Source: an uncultured Collinsella sp. (GTDB lineage Bacteria; Actinomycetota; Coriobacteriia; Coriobacteriales; Coriobacteriaceae). From it: DNA of 54,158 bases. The first letter of the stretch is position 1, and each line of letters opens with the position of its first letter. Positions 22,958 through 31,725 of this stretch are shown one piece after another. The notes beneath the pieces are model-generated. The model did not search any database. It was not told the DNA's origin and saw nothing but the letters and a program-made list of their open reading frames with translations. The DNA lies in assembly GCA_959026725.1 (NCBI GenBank), contig CAUFMG010000017.1:1-54158 (forward strand), in the 5' to 3' direction. A program made the translations under genes and the position numbers.

Positions 22958-24235
22958 CTAGTGCTGAGCGACGACAACGCCCAGGCCATCGGGAATGACG
23001 GCCACCTTGGCATCGGCACCCTTCATCTCAAAGGCGAGCTTGAGCGCCTCATCGAGGGTGTTGACCGGCGTCATGTGCATATCCTTGATCATCTGGTGAT
23101 CGCACAGGTCGGTGACCATGATCACAGGGTGATGCGCCAGGATGCGGGCAAAGATCTGGCTCGTCCACTGGTCGGACAGGGTCTCGTCCTTAGGACGGTC
23201 GATGCAGGCACGCTCAAACTCCGCCGGATCGTTGTCGGCGATGTTGTGATAGAAGCCCTCGCCACCGTGACCGTCGGCACAGCCGGCGACGTCGATGATC
23301 ACACCGCCCTCGGGAAGCGTAGCCTCGGCAGAGCACATGCCCTTCACGGCCTGGTAGATGTTCTGGTCGAGCGGGTAGCCGCCGTTAGTGGTGATGGCAA
23401 TCTCGCACTCAACGGGCTCAACGCCGGCAAGGCTCTTCACGAACTCACAGCCGGCCTCGTGCGCCTTGTGAATGTCGCCGGCAAAGGAGCCGATGACCTC
23501 GTGCTTGCCGTTGAGCACCACGTTAAGCACAAAGGCAAGGTGAGCCATCTCGGCAGCGGCAAACATGTCCTCGCTCACGTGGTTGTGGCACAGGTTGCCG
23601 GCACGCGAATGGGAATCGTTCACAAACTGACCGTTGTGGTTGTACATGATGGTCTTGTAGCTGGCGATGCCAGGCAGGACGGACTTGCGGCTACCAGAGA
23701 AACCGGCAAAGAAGTGCGGCTCAATAAAGCCCTCGGCAAGCAGCAGATCGCAATCGGCGGCAATCTTGTTGATGATGCACTCGCCACCGGAAGGCAGGGT
23801 GCCGATCTTCTTCATCATGCTGTCGTCAGTCGCGACGTGCATGACGATCTCCTCGTTGGCAACGATCTCCTCGCCATACTTGTTGACGAGCTCCTCGTGC
23901 GTCGAGGGACGATGCATGCCGGTCGCAACCAGAATACGAACGCGAGCCTCGGGCGCAGCAGCATGAATGTGATGCAGCAGAATAGGCATCGTCACACGCG
24001 AAGGAACCGGACGCGTATGGTCAGAACTGATGATAACGATATCCTTCTTGCCAGCACAAAGCTCCTCGAGCGAAGGCGAGCCATAAGGATTAGCAAGCGA
24101 CTCTTCTACCAGTTCTTGCTGCGTTTTTGTAGTCTCAAACTCGTTTTGATGACCCTCCATCACACCTGCGAAGTTCTTATCCTCGAGCTCTAGATGCAAC
24201 GTCTTGTGGTCAAACGGTAGTTCACATTCAAACAA
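22958..24235 (-). CDS. larA: Nickel-dependent lactate racemase
   Basis: LarA interconverts D- and L-lactate using the nickel-pincer nucleotide. The 425-residue protein aligns with the Lactiplantibacillus enzyme without offset if it begins at the TTG 24233-24235: Asp72 and Arg75 in SSDHTRPVP, His108 in TGMHR, His174 and cofactor-binding Lys184 in EPHFFAGFSGSRKSV, and His200 all fall at the published numbers. The frame extends upstream to 24439, but that stretch is unlike LarA; an AGAGGG sits 9 bases before the TTG. Related DUF2088 enzymes act on other hydroxy acids, but the larB/larC/larD neighbours favour lactate. Confidence 0.92.
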   Translation of the reverse strand: MFECELPFDHKTLHLELEDKNFAGVMEGHQNEFETTKTQQELVEESLANPYGSPSLEELCAGKKDIVIISSDHTRPVPSRVTMPILLHHIHAAAPEARVRILVATGMHRPSTHEELVNKYGEEIVANEEIVMHVATDDSMMKKIGTLPSGGECIINKIAADCDLLLAEGFIEPHFFAGFSGSRKSVLPGIASYKTIMYNHNGQFVNDSHSRAGNLCHNHVSEDMFAAAEMAHLAFVLNVVLNGKHEVIGSFAGDIHKAHEAGCEFVKSLAGVEPVECEIAITTNGGYPLDQNIYQAVKGMCSAEATLPEGGVIIDVAGCADGHGGEGFYHNIADNDPAEFERACIDRPKDETLSDQWTSQIFARILAHHPVIMVTDLCDHQMIKDMHMTPVNTLDEALKLAFEMKGADAKVAVIPDGLGVVVAQH

Positions 24236-24361
24236 TGACGAGCGCCCTCTTCCTTTCAACTGACACACTAGATAAACCGTTGGAAGGATACGCCGCTCAC
24301 CGAAAAACACCACCGTCCACCGACTCATTAACACAACGTTCATATTTGACCCACAACAAAA

Positions 24362-24391
24362 CGGCCGCGACCCCAAACGGGACCGCGGCCG
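24362..24391 (-). terminator. GC-rich hairpin upstream of larA
   Basis: CGGCCGCG (24362-24369) and CGCGGCCG (24384-24391), with an inner CCC/GGG pair; on minus it is followed by TTTTG. It would block leftward read-through into larA, so the larA promoter should lie in 24236-24361. I could not identify that promoter. Confidence 0.6.
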
Positions 24392-24960
24392 CCTGTCAAA
24401 GACACTATAGACAGGATGACTTACGCAGCGCCGAGGCAATCATCTACCCCGAGACGTACGCACGTAAGCCATTTTGCATAAATGCGTTAATTAATTGCAT
24501 AAAAAGGCGCATGGATTTCTAGCCGTAACAGGGTAGTACCCTCCGGAGCGTGCATTTTTGCGAGTATTCAGCATCGCGGGATAAGATTTTGGTGTCAAAA
24601 GTCTTTCAAAAAGTAGATAGTCCTCATGACTCGACCCATCTGGATAGCATGCGGCGAGAAACCAGCCATATATGAATATCACCAAAGCCCAATCGTCGTG
24701 CAAAAGCATCAACAGGGGCCGCGAACGTCACCCACAGCCTTATGCACCAATCTTTGGCTGCTGAAAACTCCGTTTTTTGCACGTCGCCCCAAGCACCACC
24801 CTCACCCAGCGGCTGATCCGCCAAAGGTCGGACATCGCAGGGCCCGCCATTAGTTTACTTTTAGGCACACTCCGCAGGACGCAAGAAGCCCTCGCCGCAC
24901 TCCACATTAAGCGCGAAGCGCGCCATTCTTCTCCTCAGCTTTAATCCCCGAAGAACGAGG
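24392..24960. other. Non-coding gap with no recognised gene
   Basis: About 570 bases between the hairpin upstream of larA and the nested element after ppc. The short open frames here have no ribosome sites or recognisable domains. At 24866 the string ACTCCGCAGGACGCAAGAAG resembles the linker of the two nested elements (ATTCCGCAG), and GAAGAACGAGGACG follows at 24946, suggesting a decayed third copy. Confidence 0.5.
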
Positions 24961-24965
24961 ACGAA

Positions 24966-25092
24966 GGGACCCGACGGGTTTCCCTCTGAATGCATTCCGC
25001 AGCACGAAGCCCCCTTATCCGCAGCTCCAAAGGAGCAGGATAAGGGGGCTTCAAGTGCGAGGACGCATTCAGAGGGAAACCCGTCGGGTCCC
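24966..25092. repeat. Nested stem-in-stem element with 28-bp outer arms
   Basis: Outer arms 24966-24993 and 25065-25092 are perfectly complementary over 28 bases (left arm starts GGGACCCGACGGGTTTCC). Inside is a 15-bp stem, GAAGCCCCCTTATCC (25006-25020) with GGATAAGGGGGCTTC (25038-25052), capped by GCTCCAAAGGAGC. The left linker ATTCCGCAG is the same as at 22060, although arms and inner stem are unrelated. It lies 24 bases after the ppc stop codon. Confidence 0.9.
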
Positions 25093-25115
25093 GGTGAGAG
25101 CCACAGGGCTATCGA

Positions 25116-27929
25116 TTACCCCGTGTTCTGCAAACCTGCCGAGACGCCGGTCACAGTCGAAAGAATCAGGCTCATGTACTCGGCCTTCTTCTCCTCGGCC
25201 ATCTCGTCCTGGTTCATACGCACCTCGCGAAGGGCGCGGACCTGGGCGATGGACAGAGCGTCGACGTAGGGGTTGCGCACGCGGACGGCGCAGCCGAGCA
25301 CGCGGCGGCGCTGCAGCGGCCACTCGTCACCGACGATGGCAAGGACCCACTTACGCGTGAGCTGCATCTCGGTAAAGACCTTCTCGGACAGATCCTGGCG
25401 ATCGCCCAGGTGCAGATACATCTTGGCGATGCGCTGATCGGTTTTAGCGATCGACATCTCGATGTTGTCGATAAAGGTGCGGAAGAACGGCCACTCCTGG
25501 TAGGCAGCCTTGAGCTGGTCAAGATCGCCAAGCTGCTCGCAGGCGGTGCCCAGGCCGTACCAAGCGGCAAGGTTAATGCGCGCCTGGCTCCAGCTGAAGA
25601 TCCACGGAATGGTACGAAGGTCATCGAGCGACTTGGCGCCCAGGCCGCGTTTGGCGGGACGCGAGCCGATCGGCAGCAAGCCGACCTCGGTCAGCGGCGT
25701 CACGGTCGAGAACCACGGTGTAAAGTCCTCGGTGTTCAGCAGGTCCAGATAGCGCTCGTGGCTTGCGGCGTTGAGCTTCTCGGCCATATCCCAGAACTTC
25801 TGCGTGGTCTCAGTGTTGGTCTTCTCGACACTCGGGGCCGACTGCAAAAGCGTTGCGGCGGCAACGGACTCAACATGACGCTGAGCCAGCGTGCGGTTGC
25901 CGTAACGGGCAAAGATGACCTCGCCCTGCTCGGTGAGCTTAAAGAAGCAGTTGACCGAACCCTTGGGCTGCGCCAGCACGGCCTTGTTGGCCGGGCCGCC
26001 GCCACGGCCCACGGCACCGCCGCGACCGTGCATGAGCACCAGGTCGATATCGTTCTTCTCGGCCCACTTGGCGATGCGCTCCTGCGCGGAGTGCAGCGCG
26101 AGCATGGCCGTGGTAGGACCGGCATCCTTGGAGGAGTCGGAATAGCCCAGCATGACCTCCATGCGGCGGCTGGTCTGGGCAAGGCGCTTCTGCACCACGG
26201 GCAGCGTAAGCATCTGGTCGAGCACGTCGACACAGCCCTCGAGGTCCTCGAGCTGCTCGAACAGCGGGATCACGTCGAGCTCGGGGACATCCTCCTCGTG
26301 TGCGAAGGACAGGTGGGCCAGCTCAAAGACGTCGGCCACATGCTGGGCGCTCTTGGTAAACGAGATGATGTAGCGGTGCGCCATCTTCTTGCCGTAGCGC
26401 TTTTGGATGGAACCGATGGCACGGAAGGTGTCGATGACCTCGCGCGTCATGGGCTGCAGGTCGCCATGGATACCGTTTTCGTGGATATCCTTGAGGGCGC
26501 GGGCGTGCACCACGGAGTGCTGACGGAACTCCATCTCGACCATGTGGAAGCCGAAGGACTCGACCTGCCAGATGATGGTCTGGACCGGGCCGTAGGCAGC
26601 ACGGACGGCACCGCAAGCGGCCAACGAACGCTGGACGACGCGCAGGTCCTCCAGGAACTCATCGGCGCTGTGGTACATGGTGTCGGTGATACGACGCACG
26701 GTGGCGTTCAGACGGTCGGCCATGACGAGCATGACGGCGCGATGCGGCTCGTGCTCGGAGATCAGCTCGGCGCGGGCCGTGTACCGAGGGCTCATCTCGA
26801 CCTGATGGTTCCACAGGTTAATGAGCTCGGCAGAAGGCTTGCTGTAGGTGGCCTCGAGCGTGAGGTTGCGGCCGATGCGGCGGCACTTGTCCTCGAGCTT
26901 GAGCACCATGTGCGTAAAGTACTTGGCGGCGACCTCACGGCTCACCTTGGCGGTGACGTTGGGGTTACCGTCGCGGTCGGAACCGATCCAGCTGCCGGGA
27001 TGGAAGAACGCCGGGCACAGCGGCGGCACGGTACCGGCCTTGTCGCCCAGCACCCAGTCGTCAAAACGACGATAGATAACGGGGATGACATCGAACAGCG
27101 TGTTATCAAAGATGTCGATGATGGTATCGGCTTCCTCGACCGGCGTGGGCTTCTTGAGCGCGATGGGGCTCGTACGCACCAGGGCGTCGATCTCCTGCAG
27201 CATATGACGCTCGTTCTCCACCAGGTCGGAGCCGCCCAGACGCGGACGCTCCTCCAGCAGGTTGGAGATACGGCGAATCTTGCCCTCGACGGCCTTGCGA
27301 CGGGCCTCAGTGGGATGCGCGGTAAAGACAGGGTGGAACTCGAGCTTGTCGAGCAGCTCGTTGGCGCCCTCGACGCCCAGCTCATTCACCAGCTGGTGAT
27401 AGGCGACGGTAAGCTCGTTGGCGGGATCGACCTCGGTATCGGTCGACGCACCGGCCTCGCGCTCGCGCAGCTGCGCCACACGGTAGTTCTCCTCCGACAG
27501 GTTTGCCAAGTGGAAGAAGCTCGTAAAGGCGCGGACAATGACCTGCTGCTTATCGAGCGGCAGGCTGTCGATCAGATCGACGACCTCACGAAATGCCACG
27601 GCAGTGGGCTCGTCGGCGGTGGGCACGCCCTGCTCGTCGACGGCCTCGTCGGCAGCGCGGGTACCGGGGTTACCGGCATTGGCCACAATCTCGGCCGACA
27701 GGATCTTGTCGAACAGGTCCGCGATCTCAGGATCATACTCGCTAAGCACACGACGCTCCAGGCGCAGGAACAACGCCAGATTGTCGCGCAGCTCCTCGGG
27801 GATCTCGATCTCGGCGAGACGCTCCCTGGACTCGGCATTCGAGCCGATTCGGTTAACGAGGCGGTTGACCACGGCAGCGACGCGCGCCGCGGCTTCGGGT
27901 ACAGACTGGTTGCTTAGGTTCTCAGCCAC
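25116..27929 (-). CDS. ppc: Phosphoenolpyruvate carboxylase
   Basis: PEP carboxylase makes oxaloacetate from PEP and bicarbonate, an anaplerotic route feeding succinate and aspartate in an anaerobe. The 937-residue protein has the catalytic His in VFTAHPTEARR, the PGSWIGSDRDGNPNVT signature, the second signature GYSDSSKDAGP, the glycine-rich loop MHGRGGAVGRGGGP and the conserved C-terminus QNTG. I chose GTG 27929 because GGGAGG lies 4 bases upstream; an ATG at 27941 sits one base after GGAGGA, too close. The gene has a 250-base upstream gap containing an imperfect repeat (GAAATACTTT near 27987, AAAGTATTTTC near 28026) that could be regulatory. Confidence 0.95.
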   Translation of the reverse strand: MAENLSNQSVPEAAARVAAVVNRLVNRIGSNAESRERLAEIEIPEELRDNLALFLRLERRVLSEYDPEIADLFDKILSAEIVANAGNPGTRAADEAVDEQGVPTADEPTAVAFREVVDLIDSLPLDKQQVIVRAFTSFFHLANLSEENYRVAQLREREAGASTDTEVDPANELTVAYHQLVNELGVEGANELLDKLEFHPVFTAHPTEARRKAVEGKIRRISNLLEERPRLGGSDLVENERHMLQEIDALVRTSPIALKKPTPVEEADTIIDIFDNTLFDVIPVIYRRFDDWVLGDKAGTVPPLCPAFFHPGSWIGSDRDGNPNVTAKVSREVAAKYFTHMVLKLEDKCRRIGRNLTLEATYSKPSAELINLWNHQVEMSPRYTARAELISEHEPHRAVMLVMADRLNATVRRITDTMYHSADEFLEDLRVVQRSLAACGAVRAAYGPVQTIIWQVESFGFHMVEMEFRQHSVVHARALKDIHENGIHGDLQPMTREVIDTFRAIGSIQKRYGKKMAHRYIISFTKSAQHVADVFELAHLSFAHEEDVPELDVIPLFEQLEDLEGCVDVLDQMLTLPVVQKRLAQTSRRMEVMLGYSDSSKDAGPTTAMLALHSAQERIAKWAEKNDIDLVLMHGRGGAVGRGGGPANKAVLAQPKGSVNCFFKLTEQGEVIFARYGNRTLAQRHVESVAAATLLQSAPSVEKTNTETTQKFWDMAEKLNAASHERYLDLLNTEDFTPWFSTVTPLTEVGLLPIGSRPAKRGLGAKSLDDLRTIPWIFSWSQARINLAAWYGLGTACEQLGDLDQLKAAYQEWPFFRTFIDNIEMSIAKTDQRIAKMYLHLGDRQDLSEKVFTEMQLTRKWVLAIVGDEWPLQRRRVLGCAVRVRNPYVDALSIAQVRALREVRMNQDEMAEEKKAEYMSLILSTVTGVSAGLQNTG

Positions 27930-28186
27930 GTTTCCTCCCATTCCTCCTTCTATGCACGTAACATGCGGTATTCATTATAGGCGCTTGCGAAATACTTTCG
28001 ACACTGATTGCGCTTTACCACACAAAAGTATTTTCTGCATTGCAAGGGTTTTTGCTCTAAATGGTCGTATTTCTCGGTGGACGGCATATGCAAACGAGGG
28101 CATTCCGCATAAAAGCGAAACACCCCCGTAACAATCGCTCTCCATGAGCAGGGCACGTTAGCAGGCCCGCAGCTCAAAAAGATGCG

Positions 28187-29500
28187 CTACAGGCGCTCGC
28201 GAACCGCCTCGACCACGTTGGCCAGATCGACCAGTACCTCGTCATGGCTCTCCATGTCGCGCACCTTGACCTTGCCGGCGGCAAGCTCGTCGCCGCCCAG
28301 GACCAGGATGAGCTTGGCGCCCACCTTATCGGCCTGCTTAAACTGGGCCTTGAGCGAACGGCCCTGATAGTCGGCCTCGGTCACGATGCCTGCGGCGCGA
28401 AGCTCCTGCGTAATGGCAAAGACGTTCTGGCGCAGTTCCTTGCCGGCATTGGCGACATAGACGCACGGGGCCTCATCGGCACCCAGATCGCTGCCAAAGG
28501 CCTGCAGGGCCAGCATGGCGCGCTCAAAACCGACGGCAAAGCCGACGCCGGCCGTAGGCTTGCCACCCTCGAGCTCGACCAAGCCGTCATAGCGGCCGCC
28601 GCCACCGATGGAGCCGACGCCGGCGCCAGGAGCCTCGACCTCAAAGACGGTACGGGTGTAGTAGTCAAGGCCACGCACCAAGGTGGGATCCTCGACATAC
28701 TCGATACCCGCCGCATCCAAATAGCGCTTGACCTGCTCGTAGTGCTCGCGGCACTCATCGCACAGGTTGTCACCCATCAGCGGCGCGTCGGCCATGACCT
28801 CGCGGCAATGGTCGTTCTTGCAGTCGAAGGCACGCAGCGGGTTAAGCTCGGCGCGCTCGCGGCACTCGTCGCACATCTCGTCGGCGTGATCGAGGATAAA
28901 CTGCTTGACCTGCTCGCGATAGGCCGGACGGCACTGGGCATCGCCCATCGAGTTAATGAGCAGACGGAGCTTGGAAAGATCGAAGCCCAGGCGCTTGTAG
29001 AACTCCATGAGCATGATGATGCACTCGGCGTCTGCCGCCGGATCGGGAGCGCCGAGCCACTCGATGCCCACCTGGTGGAACTGGCGCAGGCGGCCCTTCT
29101 GGGGACGCTCGCCGCGGAACATGGCCTCGGCGTAGTACGCCTTAAACGGCGTGGAGCCCTGGGGCACCAGGTTGTTCTCGACGACGGCGCGCACCACGCC
29201 GGCCGTGCCCTCGGGGCGAAGTGCCAGGCGCTGCTTGGGCTTGAGTTTGGTGTCGGTGCCCTCGGTAAAGACGCGCTCCAGGTTGGCACCGCTGAACACG
29301 CGGAACATTTCCTTGCGCACGACGTCGGTCGACTGGCCGATACCGTGGACAAACACGTCCACCTGCTCGATCGCGGGCGTCTCGATGGGTTTAAAACCAA
29401 ACGGCTCGAACACGCCGGCCGCAATCTGCTGCATCTTTTGCCAGGCGCGCATCTCGGCGCCGATAAGGTCGCGGGTTCCCTCCGCCTTCTGTGCCTGCAT
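28187..29500 (-). CDS. hisS: Histidyl-tRNA synthetase
   Basis: HisRS charges tRNA-His. The 437-residue protein has class II motif 1 and motif 2 regions (MFRGERPQKGRLRQFHQVG), the two histidine-specific motifs (LVRGLDYYTRTVFE and SIGGGGRYDGL) and a C-terminal anticodon-binding domain ending near residue 430. An insertion near residues 195-250 carries cysteine pairs (CDECRERAELN, CKNDHC, CDEC) that look able to bind zinc. The start ATG 29500 follows AAAGGTG by seven bases; a TTG two codons earlier is the other option. It is separated from aspS and transcribed alone. Confidence 0.96.
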   Translation of the reverse strand: MQAQKAEGTRDLIGAEMRAWQKMQQIAAGVFEPFGFKPIETPAIEQVDVFVHGIGQSTDVVRKEMFRVFSGANLERVFTEGTDTKLKPKQRLALRPEGTAGVVRAVVENNLVPQGSTPFKAYYAEAMFRGERPQKGRLRQFHQVGIEWLGAPDPAADAECIIMLMEFYKRLGFDLSKLRLLINSMGDAQCRPAYREQVKQFILDHADEMCDECRERAELNPLRAFDCKNDHCREVMADAPLMGDNLCDECREHYEQVKRYLDAAGIEYVEDPTLVRGLDYYTRTVFEVEAPGAGVGSIGGGGRYDGLVELEGGKPTAGVGFAVGFERAMLALQAFGSDLGADEAPCVYVANAGKELRQNVFAITQELRAAGIVTEADYQGRSLKAQFKQADKVGAKLILVLGGDELAAGKVKVRDMESHDEVLVDLANVVEAVRERL

Positions 29501-29565
29501 GGGCAAACACCTTTCTTTTGTATCGCGTCATAGGTAATGGTCATTATACGGCACAAAGCAGCAAC

Positions 29566-29625
29566 GCGGCGGCGCGTCTGACCGAACGAGGGTATGGGAA
29601 CTCGTTCGGCCGGACGCGCCGCCGC
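29566..29625. repeat. Large hairpin 1 of three (25-bp arms)
   Basis: Arms 29566-29590 and 29601-29625 pair over 25 bases with one wobble and one mismatch around a 10-base loop; the left arm begins GCGGCGGCGCGTC. It lies 66 bases upstream of hisS. Confidence 0.9.
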
Positions 29626-29632
29626 TGTTTGT

Positions 29633-29694
29633 GATCCGCTTTCCTCCGTCCCCTTCTGATCACGTGATCTGTTGGGGACGGAGGAAAGCGAATC
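29633..29694. repeat. Large hairpin 2 of three (21-bp arms)
   Basis: Arms 29633-29653 and 29674-29694 pair over 21 bases with one mismatch (core CTTTCCTCCGTCCCC / GGGGACGGAGGAAAG). The 20-base loop contains the perfect 12-bp palindrome GATCACGTGATC. The GGGGACGGAGG string recurs at 38206. Confidence 0.9.
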
Positions 29695-29703
29695 ATTTCG
29701 TGG

Positions 29704-29771
29704 GCCCGTGGCCGCCTAGGAAACCGAATGACGGTACGAGCATCCATTCGGCTTCCTAGGCGGCCACGGGC
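29704..29771. repeat. Large hairpin 3 of three (27-bp arms)
   Basis: Arms 29704-29730 and 29745-29771 pair over 27 bases with one mismatch; the left arm begins GCCCGTGGCCGCCTAGG. It ends 33 bases before the MFS remnant stop codon. Confidence 0.9.
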
Positions 29772-29804
29772 AGAACGGGGCGGACAGCAAAGAGCGACGG
29801 ACGT

Positions 29805-30191
29805 CTACTCCCCCGCCACGCGTGCGCGCAGCTTGGAGGTGATGGTGCCCGTGACCTTGCCGAGGTCGGCCATGCCAAACTGCTTGGACGCGGCTGGGCA
29901 GCGCCGCCACCATGCAGATAGCCGCGAGCACCAGGAAAGCGGAACGCCAGCCCACACTCACGATAAGCGAGCTCACGATCGGCGAGAGAATGGCTCCGCC
30001 AAAGCCCGAACCCGAAAGTGCGATGGAAACGGCAAGGAGCACGTAGACCTGCCACAGCTCACCCACAAAGCTCATGCCAGCAAGCACCGCCGAGGTAGCG
30101 ATAACGGTGAGCGAGCCCAACACGTGGCCATGATCACGAAGCCGGAGGCCACCACGAGCCAGCCGGGGAAGAACTTACGCTGCTGGGGCAT
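29805..30191 (-). pseudogene. MFS transporter remnant with large internal deletion
   Basis: The start looks intact: AAGGAG before an ATG at 30189-30191, then MPQQRKFFPGWLVVASG, a first MFS helix of the oxalate/formate-antiporter style. About 23 codons in, the frame changes and the sequence jumps to a mid-protein stretch, GSLTVIATSAVLAG through SGSGFGGAILSPIVSSLI, with three helices. A further jump leads to a C-terminal tail, GMADLGKVTGTITSKLRARV, and a stop at 29805-29807. Some 390 bases remain of an expected 1,250, in more than one frame, so it cannot make a transporter. It is bounded on the left by the three large hairpins. Confidence 0.75.
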
Positions 30192-30263
30192 ACTGCTCCT
30201 TATTTAACAAACGAATAGCCGGCGCCGGGCGCCGGTAGTGCCCAAGATTGCCTTGAAAGACAA

Positions 30264-30288
30264 GGGCATAGGCCTTACGGCCATGCCC
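30264..30288 (-). terminator. Terminator after the amidohydrolase gene
   Basis: GGGCATAGGCC and GGCCATGCCC form a stem around TTAC, 26 bases after the stop codon; on minus it is followed by TTGTCTTT. A near-direct repeat (CTTGAAAGACAAGG / CTTGAAAGGCAAGG) surrounds it. Confidence 0.6.
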
Positions 30289-30314
30289 GCAGGCTTGAAA
30301 GGCAAGGTTGGATG

Positions 30315-31610
30315 CTACCGGTGGTCGGCGATATAGCCCAAAGCGACGGCGGTATAGGCCGCAGCACCGAGCGGCAGCTCGGCATCGTTAAAACGTGCCT
30401 TGGGATGGTGCTGGGCAAAATGCTCGTCCGTGTCGGTTACGGCCGCGCCCACGGTAAAGTACGCACTCGGAATCTCGCTCGAGATAAGCGCGAAGTCCTC
30501 ACTCGCCATGGCATGGAAAAGCGGCAAGAAAGCCGCCTTGGGCAGCACTGCGCCCACGTAGCCAAGCGACGCCTGAGTCATATCGCTGTCGAGTACAAGC
30601 GGCGGAACATCCGAAAGCGTCTCGATGGTCGCCGACGTACGATATGTTGCAGCAACGCCGTTTACGACCTCCGCGATGCGGGTCTTTAGGTGAGCCATGA
30701 GCTCAACATCAAAGCCGCGCAGCGTTCCCTCGAGCACGCAGGTGTCAGGGATGACGTTGGCCGCCAAGCCGCCAGCAAACTTACCAACGGTCAGTGCGAC
30801 CTCCTTGGCCGCCGGCACTTCGCGAGCAATGAGCTCCTGGAGCGCCAGGTGCACATGGACGCCGGCCGTGATGGGGTCGATGCAAATCTCGGGGCTCGAG
30901 CCATGGCCGCCCTTGCCCTGAAGCGTGATGCGAAAACCGTACACGCCCGAAAGCGCCGGGCTGCCGTAGAGCACCAGACCAAGCGGCGACTGGCTGTTGA
31001 CATGCATGGCAAAGGCCGCCTGAGGGCGCGGGTTCTCGAGCAAGCCGTCGGCGATGGCAGCGCGTGCTCCCTCAAAGGTCTCCTCGCCCGGCTGGAACAG
31101 CAACTTAACCGTAGCGTTGGCATCAACAAGCTCTGCCTCGCGCGCTTTGAGCATACGAGCCGCACCAAGCAGCGCCGTCGCGTGCATATCGTGACCGCAA
31201 GCGTGCATGCAGCCGTTGGTGGATGCAAAGGGCTCGCCGGATTCCTCGGCAACGGGCAGGGCGTCCATGTCGCCACGAAGCATGATGACCGTACCGGCCT
31301 GCTCATTCGTGCAAACGCCATTGCCTTGGGCCGCGGCGGCACCGGCGCCGACAAGGCCCACAACGCAGGAACCATCGACGAGCGTAGCAAATGGGATGTC
31401 CATCTCGGTCAGGCGCGCTTGGATATACGTAGAGGTCTGCGGGAGGCTATTACCCAGCTCGGGCATCTGATGTAAATCGTGTCGCCACGCAGCGAGCTCG
31501 TCTGCAAAAGCCTGAGCTTCTGCAACAAGACCGTCACCGATAGCGGTCTGCGCCGCCGCGGTGGCCTTGGGCGCTGATTGCGGTTGAAGATCGGACAGTG
31601 CTGGTGCCAT
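30315..31610 (-). CDS. M20-family amidohydrolase (amino-acid amide hydrolase type)
   Basis: A 431-residue metal-dependent amidohydrolase of the M20D group (IAA-amino-acid hydrolase, hippurate hydrolase and N-acyl-amino-acid amidohydrolase relatives). Metal-binding motifs are present: RGDMDALP, the CMHACGHDMHATALLGAA segment, FQPGEE and the late MASEDFA motif. The dimerisation domain lies about 225-335 (GKGGHGSSPE). There is no signal peptide, so it is cytoplasmic. The start ATG 31610 follows GGAGGG by five bases; the frame runs to 31664 without a ribosome site. The substrate cannot be read from sequence, but N-acyl or N-aroyl amino acids fit the group. It may be co-expressed with the EamA transporter gene 115 bases upstream, though a terminator lies between them. 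Confidence 0.88.
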   Translation of the reverse strand: MAPALSDLQPQSAPKATAAAQTAIGDGLVAEAQAFADELAAWRHDLHQMPELGNSLPQTSTYIQARLTEMDIPFATLVDGSCVVGLVGAGAAAAQGNGVCTNEQAGTVIMLRGDMDALPVAEESGEPFASTNGCMHACGHDMHATALLGAARMLKAREAELVDANATVKLLFQPGEETFEGARAAIADGLLENPRPQAAFAMHVNSQSPLGLVLYGSPALSGVYGFRITLQGKGGHGSSPEICIDPITAGVHVHLALQELIAREVPAAKEVALTVGKFAGGLAANVIPDTCVLEGTLRGFDVELMAHLKTRIAEVVNGVAATYRTSATIETLSDVPPLVLDSDMTQASLGYVGAVLPKAAFLPLFHAMASEDFALISSEIPSAYFTVGAAVTDTDEHFAQHHPKARFNDAELPLGAAAYTAVALGYIADHR

Positions 31611-31687
31611 AGATGCCCTCCAGTAACGTTTTTGCAGCAAGCACTTTGATAGCGTAAAGTGCAAGGTACTACTTTAAGGGCGACGCA

Positions 31688-31713
31688 TAAAAAATGCCGC
31701 CCCGGGAGGCGGC
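31688..31713 (-). terminator. Intrinsic terminator after the EamA gene
   Basis: GCCGCC and GGCGGC stem around CCGGGA, followed on minus by ATTTTTT; 13 bases after the stop codon. Confidence 0.85.
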
Positions 31714-31725
31714 GCAACAAATTGT

